Source of the DNA: [Eubacterium] siraeum
GTDB taxonomy: Bacteria; Bacillota; Clostridia; Oscillospirales; Ruminococcaceae
Assembly (NCBI GenBank): GCA_025150425.1
Contig: CP102281.1
Location: forward strand, 1,798,001 to 1,862,000
Reading direction: 5' to 3'
DNA: 64,000 nt
In this document: one piece after another, positions 43,535-52,227 of the stretch
Position numbering within the stretch: the stretch's first letter is position 1
Layout of the letters: the number at the start of each line of letters is the position of its first letter
The notes under the pieces: model-generated
Database searches by the model: none
Told to the model about the DNA's origin: nothing
The model's input: the letters and a program-made list of their open reading frames with translations, nothing else
Made by a program: the position numbers and the translations under genes

Positions 43535-44719
43535 ATGGCTGTGAATTACAGAAAAACACTTATATCCTGCTATCTTGGATTCATCACGCAGGCAATAGCG
43601 GCTAATTTCGCTCCGCTTCTATTTCTCACATTTCACAACGGCTATGGTATCCCGCTTGGGCAAATCGCCCTTATCTCGTCGGTATTTTTTGTTACTCAGC
43701 TTATCATAGATGTGCTGTGCGCACGTTTCGCCGACAAAATCGGCTATCGGAAATGCGTTATCGGTTCGCAGGCTTTTTCGGCACTGGGACTTATCGGACT
43801 TGCCTTTTTGCCTGAACTGCTTCCAGACCCGTTCACAGGAATAATCGTAAGCACAATCATATATGCAATGGGAAGCGGTCTTACCGAGGTGCTTGTAAGT
43901 CCGATAGTTGAAGCCTGCCCGTTTGAGCATAAAGAAGCCGCAATGAGTCTGCTGCATTCATTCTACTGCTGGGGTTCGGTCGGAGTCATACTCATTTCAA
44001 CACTGTTTTTTACTGTTTTCGGCATAGAAAACTGGAAGTGGCTCTCTTGTATCTGGGCGATAATTCCACTTGTGAACATATACAATTTTTCAGTATGTCC
44101 CATTGAACATCCTGTCGAGGACGGCAAAGGTATGCGTATCCGTGACCTGCTCAGAGTCCCGCTGTTCTGGCTTGCAATACTGCTTATGGTATGTGCGGGA
44201 GCCTCGGAGCTTTCAATGGCGCAGTGGGCGTCGGCATTTGCAGAATCCGCTCTCGGACTGACCAAATCAGTCGGAGATATAGCAGGACCGTGTATGTTTG
44301 CGGTGACAATGGGCATAAGCCGTACGCTCTACGGGAAGTACGGCGAAAAGCTCGATCTTATGAAATTTATGATAGGCTCGGCAATGCTGTGTCTGATCTG
44401 TTATATCACCGCCTCCCTGTCGGGAATACCTGTAATCGGTCTTCTCGGCTGCATAATGTGCGGATTCTCGGTAGGTATCATGTGGCCCGGATCTATCAGC
44501 ATCTGCTCAGGCAAAATATCCACCGGCGGTACTGCAATGTTTGCACTTCTCGCTATGGCAGGCGACCTCGGCGGAGCACTCGGTCCTGCTATTGTAGGAA
44601 ATATCACCCAGAATGCAGGTAATGATATGCAGAAAGGTATGCTTTCAGGCTGTGCGTTTCCCTTGATCCTTATGGTATCGCTCCTGCTGCTGAACAGAGC
44701 AGGACGTAAAAATAACTGA
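43535..44719 (+). CDS. MFS permease, probably sugar-type
   Basis: 394 residues with about twelve membrane helices. The loop DVLCARFADKIGYRKCVIGSQ between helices 2 and 3 is the major facilitator motif A. GSGLTEVLVSPIVEACP and the absence of a large central loop fit FHS/FucP-like or other sugar permeases. The substrate is not identifiable. The ATG follows AAGGAG; a frame beginning 15 codons earlier at TTG overlaps the promoter and is rejected. It is divergent from the AraC-type gene. Confidence 0.85.
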   Translation: MAVNYRKTLISCYLGFITQAIAANFAPLLFLTFHNGYGIPLGQIALISSVFFVTQLIIDVLCARFADKIGYRKCVIGSQAFSALGLIGLAFLPELLPDPFTGIIVSTIIYAMGSGLTEVLVSPIVEACPFEHKEAAMSLLHSFYCWGSVGVILISTLFFTVFGIENWKWLSCIWAIIPLVNIYNFSVCPIEHPVEDGKGMRIRDLLRVPLFWLAILLMVCAGASELSMAQWASAFAESALGLTKSVGDIAGPCMFAVTMGISRTLYGKYGEKLDLMKFMIGSAMLCLICYITASLSGIPVIGLLGCIMCGFSVGIMWPGSISICSGKISTGGTAMFALLAMAGDLGGALGPAIVGNITQNAGNDMQKGMLSGCAFPLILMVSLLLLNRAGRKNN

Positions 44720-44753
44720 TCGTATCCGGCAGGTTTATGCAAAGCTACAACAG

Positions 44754-44797
44754 AAAAAAAGGCACCATGTATTAAAACGTGATGCCTTTTTGTTTTT
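44754..44797. terminator. Bidirectional terminator after the MFS gene
   Basis: GGCACCATG and CGTGATGCC pair with mismatch/wobble positions, flanked by an A-run on the left and TTTTTGTTTTT on the right. It serves the MFS gene and perhaps the convergent AraC-type gene. Confidence 0.7.
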
Positions 44798-44827
44798 CAT
44801 ACGATGCCGGCTGTCAATTTACGGATT

Positions 44828-45652
44828 TCATAGAGCCTGTTCTGCATTTCTGAACTGCGACGGGGTAATACTTTCGAACCTTTTAAAAATCTTGCAAAAA
44901 TAACTGCTGTCACAGAAGCCTGTTTCTTCAGCTATCTGCTCGACAGTTTTCCGTGTTTCCGCCAGAAGCATTTTGGCTGCTTGTATCTTACGCTTTGTGA
45001 TGTATTCCATCGGTCGACAGTTCAGGGTCTGTCTGAATAATCTGCACAGATGCTGCGAAGAAACGCCTGCTGCTTTACTTATGGATTCAAGACCTGGCTG
45101 TTTCATATAATTCTCGTCAATATAAGCGATTGCCTTCGTTACCGCAGGGGCGATTTGTACACTGCCTTTTCCTTTCGCCGCAAGACGGCTCAATTCAATA
45201 AAAAAGCTGTACAGATAGCCCGACGCTCTGAAATTTCCGTCAACCTTGTCAGACAGGAGTGCTTCGTGCATACATCTGAAACAGCGGTCAAGATATGTAA
45301 TTTCTTCCTTTGGAAGAGGGAAGATTTTCGGCTTGTCGAAGCCGAGTGCTTTAAGCATATCAGTGCAGGATTTTCCTGACGGTTTTATCCAATGCGTATC
45401 CCAGGATTCGTCCGTTGAATAATACTCATGCGGACAGCCGGCAGGAATAAAGAATGCGGTGTACGGATTTATTATATGTTTCTCTCCGTTCATTATAAGT
45501 ACGCCGCTGCCTTTTGTACAATAAAGAGCCTTGGCATAATTGTCACCATTGCCGCAGATTACATGATACTGCCATTCGTTCAACCCTACGCTCACCAAAA
45601 AGACAGGAAGACTGCCTTCTTTACTGATTATCGGATAATCGTAGAATTTCAA
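44828..45652 (-). CDS. AraC-family transcriptional regulator (glycosidase-linked)
   Basis: About 274 residues. The N-terminal arm-type sensor has NPYTAFFIPAGCPHEYYSTDESWDTHWIKPSG, a pattern of sugar-responsive AraC proteins. The C-terminus has two helix-turn-helix motifs, ISKAAGVSSQHLCRLFRQTLNCRPMEYITKRKI and KTVEQIAEETGFCDSSYFCKIFKRFESITPSQFRN. The TTG start is chosen because it follows GGCGGTGA at seven bases. An upstream in-frame ATG lies inside the -10 region. It is divergent from the GH2 gene and likely its activator. Confidence 0.9.
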   Translation of the reverse strand: MKFYDYPIISKEGSLPVFLVSVGLNEWQYHVICGNGDNYAKALYCTKGSGVLIMNGEKHIINPYTAFFIPAGCPHEYYSTDESWDTHWIKPSGKSCTDMLKALGFDKPKIFPLPKEEITYLDRCFRCMHEALLSDKVDGNFRASGYLYSFFIELSRLAAKGKGSVQIAPAVTKAIAYIDENYMKQPGLESISKAAGVSSQHLCRLFRQTLNCRPMEYITKRKIQAAKMLLAETRKTVEQIAEETGFCDSSYFCKIFKRFESITPSQFRNAEQAL

Positions 45653-45690
45653 AATTAATTCACCGCCTGTGCTAAAATCGTTATATCTTA

Positions 45691-45732
45691 ATAATATCAT
45701 TCATTGACTTGTTTGTCAATAAGCGTTATAAT
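45691..45732. promoter_or_regulatory. Overlapping divergent promoters with shared palindrome
   Basis: Plus-strand TTGACT (45704-45709) and TATAAT (45727-45732), and minus-strand TTGACA (45714-45719) and TATTAT (45691-45696), each have 17-base spacers. The two -35 boxes form the arms of the perfect palindrome ATTGAC-TTGTTT-GTCAAT at 45703-45720. Polymerase can occupy only one promoter at a time. Confidence 0.75.
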
Positions 45733-45759
45733 CTGTTAAAATACGAAGGGGTGATTTTT

Positions 45760-47811
45760 TTGAGAACAGTTAGGGAACTAAACGATTTCTGGAGATTCAC
45801 AAAGCTTCCGACAGGAATGAATATATCGAAAGATTATGCTATCTCTCCCGAATATGAAGATGCGTCATGGCAGCCTGTTGTACTGCCGCATACATATAAT
45901 TCCGAAGACAGCACAGGCAGAATGACAGCTGCAGACGGTGGGGACTACTACCGTGGAACTGTATGCTACCGCAGAAGCCTTGCGCTGAGTTTTGAAGAAT
46001 GCAGCGGAAAAGAACTCTATCTGGAATTTGAAGGTGCAAATACTGTTGCGGAAGTCTATATCAACGGCAGGTTTGCAGGAGAGCACAGCGGAGGGTATTC
46101 AGCATTCAGATTTGATATTACGGACTATATATACCCGGACAAAGACAATCTGATAGCTGTTATCGTATCGAATGCTCCCACCGATTATATTGCACCGATA
46201 ACCGACAATGGCGATTTCACAAAAATGGGCGGCTTGTACAGGGGTGTAAAGCTTATTGCAGTCGAGCCTGTTCATATTGCTCTGAACGACAGCGGCTCCT
46301 GCGGAGTATATATAACCCCACGCAATATTTCTAAAACATCTGCGGATATAGGCATACTTGTCAAGCTGGATAAAGCCGAAACCGCAGAGGCTAAGGCTGT
46401 GATATTTAAACCGCAGGGAAAGCCTGTAACGGAATTTTTCGGCAGAGCGGACAAAGACAGGATAACGCTTTCGGGAAAAATCAACCGCCCAAAACTCTGG
46501 GACGGAGTAAACTCTCCCGCTCTTTATCGTGCGGAGATAACCTTATTCTGCAACGGGAAACCCGTCGATAGCATTGAACAGGAATTCGGAATACGCTCGT
46601 ACCGCATAGATGCCGATAACGGCTTTTTCCTCAACGGCAAGCCATATCCGCTCCATGGGGTGAACTACCACCAGGACAGTTACGAATCCGGCTGGGCAAT
46701 GACTGACGCTCAGCGTGAGCGGGATTATCATATCATTCGTGACATGGGCTGTACCGCTGTAAGAATGGCTCACTACCAGCATTGTGACCACGAATATTCA
46801 TTATGCGACAGGCTGGGTCTGTGCGTATGGACGGAGATAGGCATAATCAATAAAATGTCTGCCGATGAAAGCGATGCTCATGTCCTTTCAGACGGCTTTG
46901 GAGATAACGCAAAACAGCAGCTTCGTGAGCTTATCAGGCAGAATTACAATCACCCGTCAGTTATTGTCTGGGGATTGTCCAACGAACTTCACCAGATGAC
47001 CGATGAAATATTCGGGCTTTACAGCGAGCTTTATGAAATTGCTTGCAAAGAGGATGATACAAGGCTGAAAACCTTTGCAGACAATCAGTTTTACGGCAGA
47101 TTTCTGGAGCTTCCTGCCGATGTGGTCGGGTATAACCGTTATTTTGGCTGGTATAAGGATGCCGGCAGTGCGGAGAATTTCGGCGAATGGCTAGACCTAT
47201 ACCATAACGAAAAGGAAAAGCGCCCTGTCTGCCTTTCCGAATACGGCGGCGGTGGGGCAATTTCGCAGCACAAGGACAATGTGAATTGGGAAAGCGATAT
47301 AGACCCTGTCGGAGTACGGCATTATGAGAACTATCAGTCGCAGCTGCACGAGATATTGTGGAAACAATTCTCGGTCAGAAAGTACCTGTGGGCTGAATTT
47401 ATATGGTGTATGTTCGATTTTGCGTCCTACGGGCGAACAGAGGGAGATACAAAGTCGCTCAACGACAAGGGACTTTGCACAAGGGAGCGTATTCCAAAGG
47501 ACGTATATTTCTTTTACAGGTCCGTATGGAGCAGCGAAAAAACCGTTTATATAACTGAACGCAGGCATGAATTCAGGGCTTGTGATGTGCCTTTTGTAAA
47601 GGTATATTCAAATGCGGACGCAGTGGAGCTTTGTATAAATGATGTTTCGTACGGCAGAATATCCCGGTGCGAACTTTCCGATAACGAGAACACTGTTTTC
47701 GTGTGGAAAAATATAAAGATAAAACCCGGCACGAAAAACAAGATATGTGCTAAAGCATATTTCAGCGACGGAACATCAAGAACCGACTATGCATTCTGGA
47801 CAGGTAAATAA
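45760..47811 (+). CDS. Glycoside hydrolase family 2 enzyme (beta-galactosidase/glucuronidase-like)
   Basis: 683 residues from TTG with AGGGGTGA upstream. GH2 layout: sugar-binding jelly roll (about 1-175; LNDFWRFTKLP, VVLPHTYN, YRRSL), immunoglobulin-like domain (about 180-275), then the TIM barrel with HGVNYHQDS and RMAHYQHCDHEYSLCDRLGLCVW. The acid/base is Glu409 in WGLSNE and the nucleophile is Glu494 in LSEYGGGG. No signal peptide is seen, so it acts on imported oligosaccharides. The specificity (galactoside, glucuronide or mannoside) cannot be read safely. Confidence 0.92.
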   Translation: MRTVRELNDFWRFTKLPTGMNISKDYAISPEYEDASWQPVVLPHTYNSEDSTGRMTAADGGDYYRGTVCYRRSLALSFEECSGKELYLEFEGANTVAEVYINGRFAGEHSGGYSAFRFDITDYIYPDKDNLIAVIVSNAPTDYIAPITDNGDFTKMGGLYRGVKLIAVEPVHIALNDSGSCGVYITPRNISKTSADIGILVKLDKAETAEAKAVIFKPQGKPVTEFFGRADKDRITLSGKINRPKLWDGVNSPALYRAEITLFCNGKPVDSIEQEFGIRSYRIDADNGFFLNGKPYPLHGVNYHQDSYESGWAMTDAQRERDYHIIRDMGCTAVRMAHYQHCDHEYSLCDRLGLCVWTEIGIINKMSADESDAHVLSDGFGDNAKQQLRELIRQNYNHPSVIVWGLSNELHQMTDEIFGLYSELYEIACKEDDTRLKTFADNQFYGRFLELPADVVGYNRYFGWYKDAGSAENFGEWLDLYHNEKEKRPVCLSEYGGGGAISQHKDNVNWESDIDPVGVRHYENYQSQLHEILWKQFSVRKYLWAEFIWCMFDFASYGRTEGDTKSLNDKGLCTRERIPKDVYFFYRSVWSSEKTVYITERRHEFRACDVPFVKVYSNADAVELCINDVSYGRISRCELSDNENTVFVWKNIKIKPGTKNKICAKAYFSDGTSRTDYAFWTGK

Positions 47812-47852
47812 ACGTGTCTGTATGTTTTTATTCATCATAATAGAGGTCGATT

Positions 47853-48686
47853 ATGAACGTTGTTATTCTGATGCTCGCTGTGACAGCCTGCTATACAATA
47901 TGCTCGCTGAATGATAAATACGCCGCTGCCAAAGCCAACTTCTCCGGCGATGAATTTACATTCCTGATGTGCTCGTCGATGTCGGTTTTCCTTGCTTTAA
48001 GTCTGCCGTTTCAGAATTTAAGTTTCAGCTTGACTTGGCAATCATTTTTAGCGGTATTACTGGTTGCAATGTGCAAAATGCTTGAATTCCAGATGAGCGC
48101 ACGGGTGCTGAAACAGCTTTCTGCTTTTGAGCTGAAAGCGTGGCTCGGGATAACCCTGTTTGCGTCTTATTTCACTGATATTCTTTTCGGGTCTGAACTC
48201 AGTGTTTTCAAACTGATTTGTATATTTGCAACAGCTGCAGGCCTTGTATTTATTGCAAGGTCATCCAAAGGCGGCGTAAACTATAAACAGATAATTCTGC
48301 CATTGGTGCTGTATCTTGTTTCAAAATATGGGTATGGGCTTATTATAAGGAGTTTTTCTCCGTATGCTTCATCAACAATGCAGCTTCTTCCGGCTATGGT
48401 GATAATTTCGCTGATAATGCTGCCGAGAGTTCATATCAGGGAGCTTATTAAGAATAATCGAAGCGGCGTTGTTAAGGTAGTGCTTGCCAGAATTCCCAAT
48501 ACGCTCGGAATGCTGCTTGAAAATGCGGTTATATCTATAAGCCTTGCAAATTACTCATTCATTCAGCCGATGATTCTTGTAACGCTTTTCGTGATAGGTC
48601 TGATCCGCAGAGAAAAGCGTTCACGGCTCAATTTAATCGGAAGTATTATCTGCATCGTGGGTATAGTGGCTTTTCAGTTGGCGTAA
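47853..48686 (+). CDS. EamA/DMT-type permease
   Basis: 277 residues with about ten helices arranged as two similar halves, as in drug/metabolite transporters. AAGLVFIARSSKGG ends the first half and LIGSIICIVGIVAFQLA ends the second, a usual DMT finish. The substrate is unknown. It follows the glycosidase by 41 bp on the same strand and may export or import a related compound. Confidence 0.7.
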   Translation: MNVVILMLAVTACYTICSLNDKYAAAKANFSGDEFTFLMCSSMSVFLALSLPFQNLSFSLTWQSFLAVLLVAMCKMLEFQMSARVLKQLSAFELKAWLGITLFASYFTDILFGSELSVFKLICIFATAAGLVFIARSSKGGVNYKQIILPLVLYLVSKYGYGLIIRSFSPYASSTMQLLPAMVIISLIMLPRVHIRELIKNNRSGVVKVVLARIPNTLGMLLENAVISISLANYSFIQPMILVTLFVIGLIRREKRSRLNLIGSIICIVGIVAFQLA

Positions 48687-49168
48687 ATCTTAAACATTCT
48701 GCATCAAACTTACTTCTGAAAAGCTTTGATACTTATCACCCCAACTTTATATATTGTTAGTGGCTAAATTTCACAGTTCTGAACCACAGATTGAATTTTA
48801 ATATATGCAGATGTTGCTGTAATGGGTTAAAAGTAGATTTTTATGGAGGCGGCACTAAGGTTAGAACAGTAAAATAACAGAGCCGCAGGACTGCTCAAAT
48901 TTTAATGAGCAAGCCTTGCGGCTTATTGCTAATTTTATGAATAATTAAAAAGTGCACACCCCCTTGCCGAAAATGCACACACTTACGACCTTTCGTTAAA
49001 TAGTATAAAGGTAAAAAATAGAAAGGGCTCCGCTGTGACCGTTTTTCAGTCGCCGCAGAGCCTTCTTTCGTTAAATTGTGTTGGAAAAGCCCATTATATA
49101 AGGGATTTCGCAAAAAGAAAAAGGACACCAATCAAGATACGCATTGTATCAAAATTGGTGTCCTGTTA
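48687..49168. other. Non-coding region before the tRNA-Pro 3' half
   Basis: No gene. It contains three hairpins: a 16-bp broken stem at about 48884-48926 (GCCGCAGG...CCTTGCGGC, likely the permease terminator), a second at about 49024-49067 (GGGCTC...GAGCCT), and the tRNA terminator at 49114-49163. Confidence 0.4.
49114..49163 (-). terminator. Terminator of the split tRNA-Pro gene
   Basis: Minus-strand GGACACCAAT and ATTGGTGTCC form a 10-bp stem that continues in an inner GATAC/GTATC pair, followed by TTTTTCTTTTT. It begins six bases after the CCA end. Confidence 0.8.
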
Positions 49169-49213
49169 TGGTCGAGGTGACAGGACTCGAACCTGCGGCA
49201 TCCTGCTCCCAAA
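49169..49213 (-). pseudogene. 3' half of tRNA-Pro(TGG), split by the integrative element
   Basis: Reading the minus strand, the sequence runs from the anticodon loop TTTGGGA through the stem half GCAGG, variable loop, T arm GCAGG-TTCGAGT-CCTGT and acceptor CACCTCG to ACCA. It has no matching 5' half beside it. The perfect partner (acceptor CGAGGTG, anticodon stem CCTGC) lies at 63491-63528. The block TGCTCCCAAA at 49204-49213 is the presumed crossover core. Confidence 0.85.
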
Positions 49214-49656
49214 CGGACCTATGAAGGCAATTTCCGCTAAAAATAGCTTTTTCCGCCCCTTTCTGCTCGTAAAACCGCACTCTTCGGCGCTCTTATCTCC
49301 ACTGTTTCCGAGTGCTCCGAAACGGTAGGTGGTCTGTTATGTGGTCAACAGGGATTTCTGCAGAATAATACACACTACACGCCTTTCGTTATCACTCGAG
49401 AGGCGATTGCTTTTTATACGGTTATTATAACTCTGAATAACCCCTGATTCAAGTCAAAATTTGCACCGCAGTAGACAAAGAAAAAGAGGATTACGAAAAT
49501 GCTCGGAGAAAATAGAAAACCTGCAACAATAAGTTGAGAAATGATGATATCGCAGTATTTTTATGCCGAAAACAGTTGCTATTTGGCGTGAAGTATGGTA
49601 TAATAACTAAAAGTGATAAAATGCACTGGCTATAACTAATTATGAGGTGTAATACA
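49214..49656. other. Left arm of the integrative element
   Basis: Non-coding. Contains two GTGGTC hexamers 12 bp apart and, near the right side, the promoter of the XRE gene. I see no gene; short frames lack binding sites. Confidence 0.4.
49576..49604 (+). promoter_or_regulatory. Promoter of the restriction block
   Basis: TTGCTA and a perfect TATAAT are separated by 17 bases, 52 bases upstream of the XRE gene start. The spacer begins TTTGGCGTG. Confidence 0.65.
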
Positions 49657-49866
49657 ATGGCCGCAAGCTATAAAAAATTGTTCAAGCTTCTGATCGACCG
49701 TGATATGAAAAAGAAAGAGCTCGCCAAAAAAGCCGATATCAGCATCGCCACCATTACAAAAATGGGCAAAGACGGCGCTGTCGTCTCCAGCGACGTCCTC
49801 GTAAAGATCTGTACCGCGCTTGAGTGTACTATGGACGATATAGTTGAGATAGTAAATGAAAAGTGA
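49657..49866 (+). CDS. XRE-family regulator of the restriction block
   Basis: 69 residues, one helix-turn-helix domain (MKKKELAKKADISIATITKMGKDGAVVSSDVLVKICTALECTMDDI). The start is the ATG after GAGGTG at eight bases; five upstream codons in frame are rejected. It overlaps or abuts the Mrr gene and leads the whole block, a position typical of controller proteins of restriction systems, which delay endonuclease synthesis after entry. That role is inferred from position. Confidence 0.85.
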   Translation: MAASYKKLFKLLIDRDMKKKELAKKADISIATITKMGKDGAVVSSDVLVKICTALECTMDDIVEIVNEK

Positions 49867-49879
49867 TAGGAGTTTGAAT

Positions 49880-50734
49880 GTGAAAAATAATATTGTTATA
49901 CCGACCTACGCTCAGTTGATTGAAAATACTTTTATTGCATTGAAGGAACTCGGGGGATCCGGAAAGAATACAGAAATCAACGATAAGGTCGCACAGTTAA
50001 TGAATCTTCCAGATGACGTTTTGGATGTTCCGCATCTTAACAGCAGTAGTATGTCCGAAGTGAATTATAGGTGTGCGTGGGCAAGAACACTTTTGAAGAA
50101 TCATGGTGCGATAGAAAACAGTGCAAGAAGTGTTTGGGCTATTACTGCTGCTTTTGCATCCGTGGAAACTATCGATGGAGACTACATAGAGAAGAATTGC
50201 AAAAAGCCGTCTCAAACTAAAAATGCGCCTGCAGAGGTGCAAATGGAAAACGCAGGTGTAGAGATTCCTGAAGAAGTAAGATCTTGGAGAAGCAAACTGC
50301 AAGATGTAATTCAAAATATGGATCCGTATGGATTTGAACGATTGACTCAAAGGTTACTTCGCGAATGTGGGTTTACACAGGTTGAAGTTACGAAAAAGTC
50401 GGGCGACGGCGGAATTGACGGTACCGGCAAATTGAAAATCAATGGTATTTTCAGCTTTAATATAGCTTTTCAATGCAAGCGTTATCACGGAGTGGTCGGT
50501 GCCGGTGATATACGAGATTTTCGTGGATCACTAACTACCAATATTGAAAAAGGCGTATTTATATCGACAGGATCTTTTTCTAAAGCAGCTATAGAGGAAG
50601 CTGCAGCTCCCGGAAAGCAACAAATCGATTTGATTGATGGCGAAGAATTCATCACTAAACTTGCCGAATTCGGTATCGGAGTTCATGAGATTAAAGACTA
50701 CGAAATTGATGAAGATTATTTCGCAAAAATCTGA
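49880..50734 (+). CDS. Mrr-type restriction endonuclease
   Basis: About 284 residues. The N-terminal Mrr_N winged domain (1-95) begins TYAQLIENTFIALKELGG. The C-terminal PD-(D/E)XK domain has MDPYGFERLTQRLLRECGFTQVEV, GDGGIDG and the core FQCKRY, followed by RDFRGSL and GVFISTGSFSKAA. Mrr enzymes usually cut methylated DNA, which would be odd beside three methyltransferases unless their pattern is spared. The GTG start has AGGAG at seven bases. An ATG eight codons earlier overlaps the XRE stop. Confidence 0.88.
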   Translation: MKNNIVIPTYAQLIENTFIALKELGGSGKNTEINDKVAQLMNLPDDVLDVPHLNSSSMSEVNYRCAWARTLLKNHGAIENSARSVWAITAAFASVETIDGDYIEKNCKKPSQTKNAPAEVQMENAGVEIPEEVRSWRSKLQDVIQNMDPYGFERLTQRLLRECGFTQVEVTKKSGDGGIDGTGKLKINGIFSFNIAFQCKRYHGVVGAGDIRDFRGSLTTNIEKGVFISTGSFSKAAIEEAAAPGKQQIDLIDGEEFITKLAEFGIGVHEIKDYEIDEDYFAKI

Positions 50735-50799
50735 GGTTTTCTCTGGACTTTTTGAAACGGTTGGATATAATTGTGGTTGCAAAAAAGGAGTAGCACATC

Positions 50800-52227
50800 A
50801 TGGATAATCATACCCCCGAACAGCGGCGCAAAAACATGAAGGCTGTGAAGAATAAGGATTCCGAAATAGAACGGTTGCTTCGCAAAGAATTATGGTCTCG
50901 CGGATTGCGCTATAGGAAAAATTACAAGAAAATCATAGGCAAACCCGATATCGTGTTTGTAGGTAAAAAAGTCGCAGTTTTCTGCGACAGCGAATTCTGG
51001 CACGGTTATGATTGGGAAAACAAAAAGAACGAAATTCAATCTCGTCGAGAATTTTGGATACCTAAGATCGAACGCAATATGCAAAGAGATATCGAAGTGA
51101 CTCAAACACTTGAAAATGAAGGCTGGACGGTGTTGCGATTCTGGGGGAATGATATCAAAAAGAAAACTAAAGAATGTGCTGATATAATCGAAAGGGCGGT
51201 AACAGCTAAAATGAAAGTATTCAGATCGATCGACCTGTTTGCGGGTATTGGTGGAATTCGTTTAGGATTCGAAAGAGCTTTTAAAAATCAGATAGAAACA
51301 GTATTTGTCAGCGAATGGGATGAATATGCTCAAAAGACATACAGAGCAAACTTTGAAGATGATTTTGAAATAGCCGGCGATATAACGAAGATAGATGAAA
51401 GCGATGTTCCCGAATTTGATATATGCTTAGCAGGATTTCCATGTCAGGCATTCAGCTTGGCGGGAAAAAGACAAGGCTTTGACGACAATTATAAAGGTTT
51501 ATGTAGAGGAACTCTATTCTTGGATGTGGCAAGAATTTGTGAACATCATCATCCGAGTGTAATATTCTGCGAGAATGTAAAAGGACTTGTGATCCATGAC
51601 AGAGGAAGAACTCTGCAAATCATCAAAAAAACTTTCACCGACCTCGGATATACGGTGTTTACGAATAATGATACAACACTTAACAGTAAAAATTTTGGTG
51701 TGCCTCAAAACAGAGAAAGAATCTATATTGTGGCATTTAGAAATGATATTGCACCTGAAAAATTCGAGTTCCCCCAAGGAAACGATGATACCAAAAGAAT
51801 TAAAGATATTATTGAAGAAAATCCTGTTCCCGCAAAATATTACCTCAGCGATGTATACTTGGAGACGCTTCGCCGACATAAAGCCAGACATGAATCCAAA
51901 GGGAACGGCTTCGGATATGAAGTAAGAGGGATGGAAGATATCGCAGGTGCTATTGTGTGCGGAGGAATGGGCAGAGAAAGAAATCTGATAGTCGATAACC
52001 GCCAAACAAATTTAACTCCTACTACCCACATCAAGGGTGAAGTAAACAGAGAAGGTATACGCAAAATGACTCCTCGTGAATGGGCAAGATTGCAAGGCTT
52101 CCCCGACACCTTCAAGCTTCCGCTTGCCGATGTACACCTGTATAAACAATTCGGTAACAGTGTTACCGTTAATGTAATAGAAGCGATTGCCGAGAAAATC
52201 AAGGAGGTGCTTGATAATGCCGATTAA
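50800..52227 (+). CDS. Vsr-like endonuclease fused to a C5-cytosine methyltransferase
   Basis: 475 residues. Residues 1-135 match very-short-patch repair endonucleases: RRKNMKAVKNKDSEIERLLRKELW, GKPDIVF with Asp50, FCDSEFWHGYDW and EGWTVLRFWGND. The usual zinc cysteines of Vsr are missing. Residues 138-475 form a full C5-methyltransferase: motif I FAGIGGIRLGFE, motif IV GFPCQAF with catalytic Cys215, ENV, motif VIII QNRERIY and motif X KQFGNSVTVN. Vsr corrects T:G mismatches from deaminated 5-methylcytosine, so fusion couples mutagenic methylation with repair. An internal ATG at codon 138 has only a weak binding site. ATG with AAGGAG upstream. Confidence 0.88.
   Translation: MDNHTPEQRRKNMKAVKNKDSEIERLLRKELWSRGLRYRKNYKKIIGKPDIVFVGKKVAVFCDSEFWHGYDWENKKNEIQSRREFWIPKIERNMQRDIEVTQTLENEGWTVLRFWGNDIKKKTKECADIIERAVTAKMKVFRSIDLFAGIGGIRLGFERAFKNQIETVFVSEWDEYAQKTYRANFEDDFEIAGDITKIDESDVPEFDICLAGFPCQAFSLAGKRQGFDDNYKGLCRGTLFLDVARICEHHHPSVIFCENVKGLVIHDRGRTLQIIKKTFTDLGYTVFTNNDTTLNSKNFGVPQNRERIYIVAFRNDIAPEKFEFPQGNDDTKRIKDIIEENPVPAKYYLSDVYLETLRRHKARHESKGNGFGYEVRGMEDIAGAIVCGGMGRERNLIVDNRQTNLTPTTHIKGEVNREGIRKMTPREWARLQGFPDTFKLPLADVHLYKQFGNSVTVNVIEAIAEKIKEVLDNAD

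Noticed and set aside
49035-49328. A plus-strand frame with GRGDRTRTCG
   Set aside because: That peptide is the antisense translation of the tRNA-Pro 3' half; the rest is non-coding attachment DNA.
49657-50734. Toxin-antitoxin pair (XRE plus downstream gene)
   Set aside because: The downstream protein is a full Mrr-type endonuclease, so a controller-endonuclease reading fits better.
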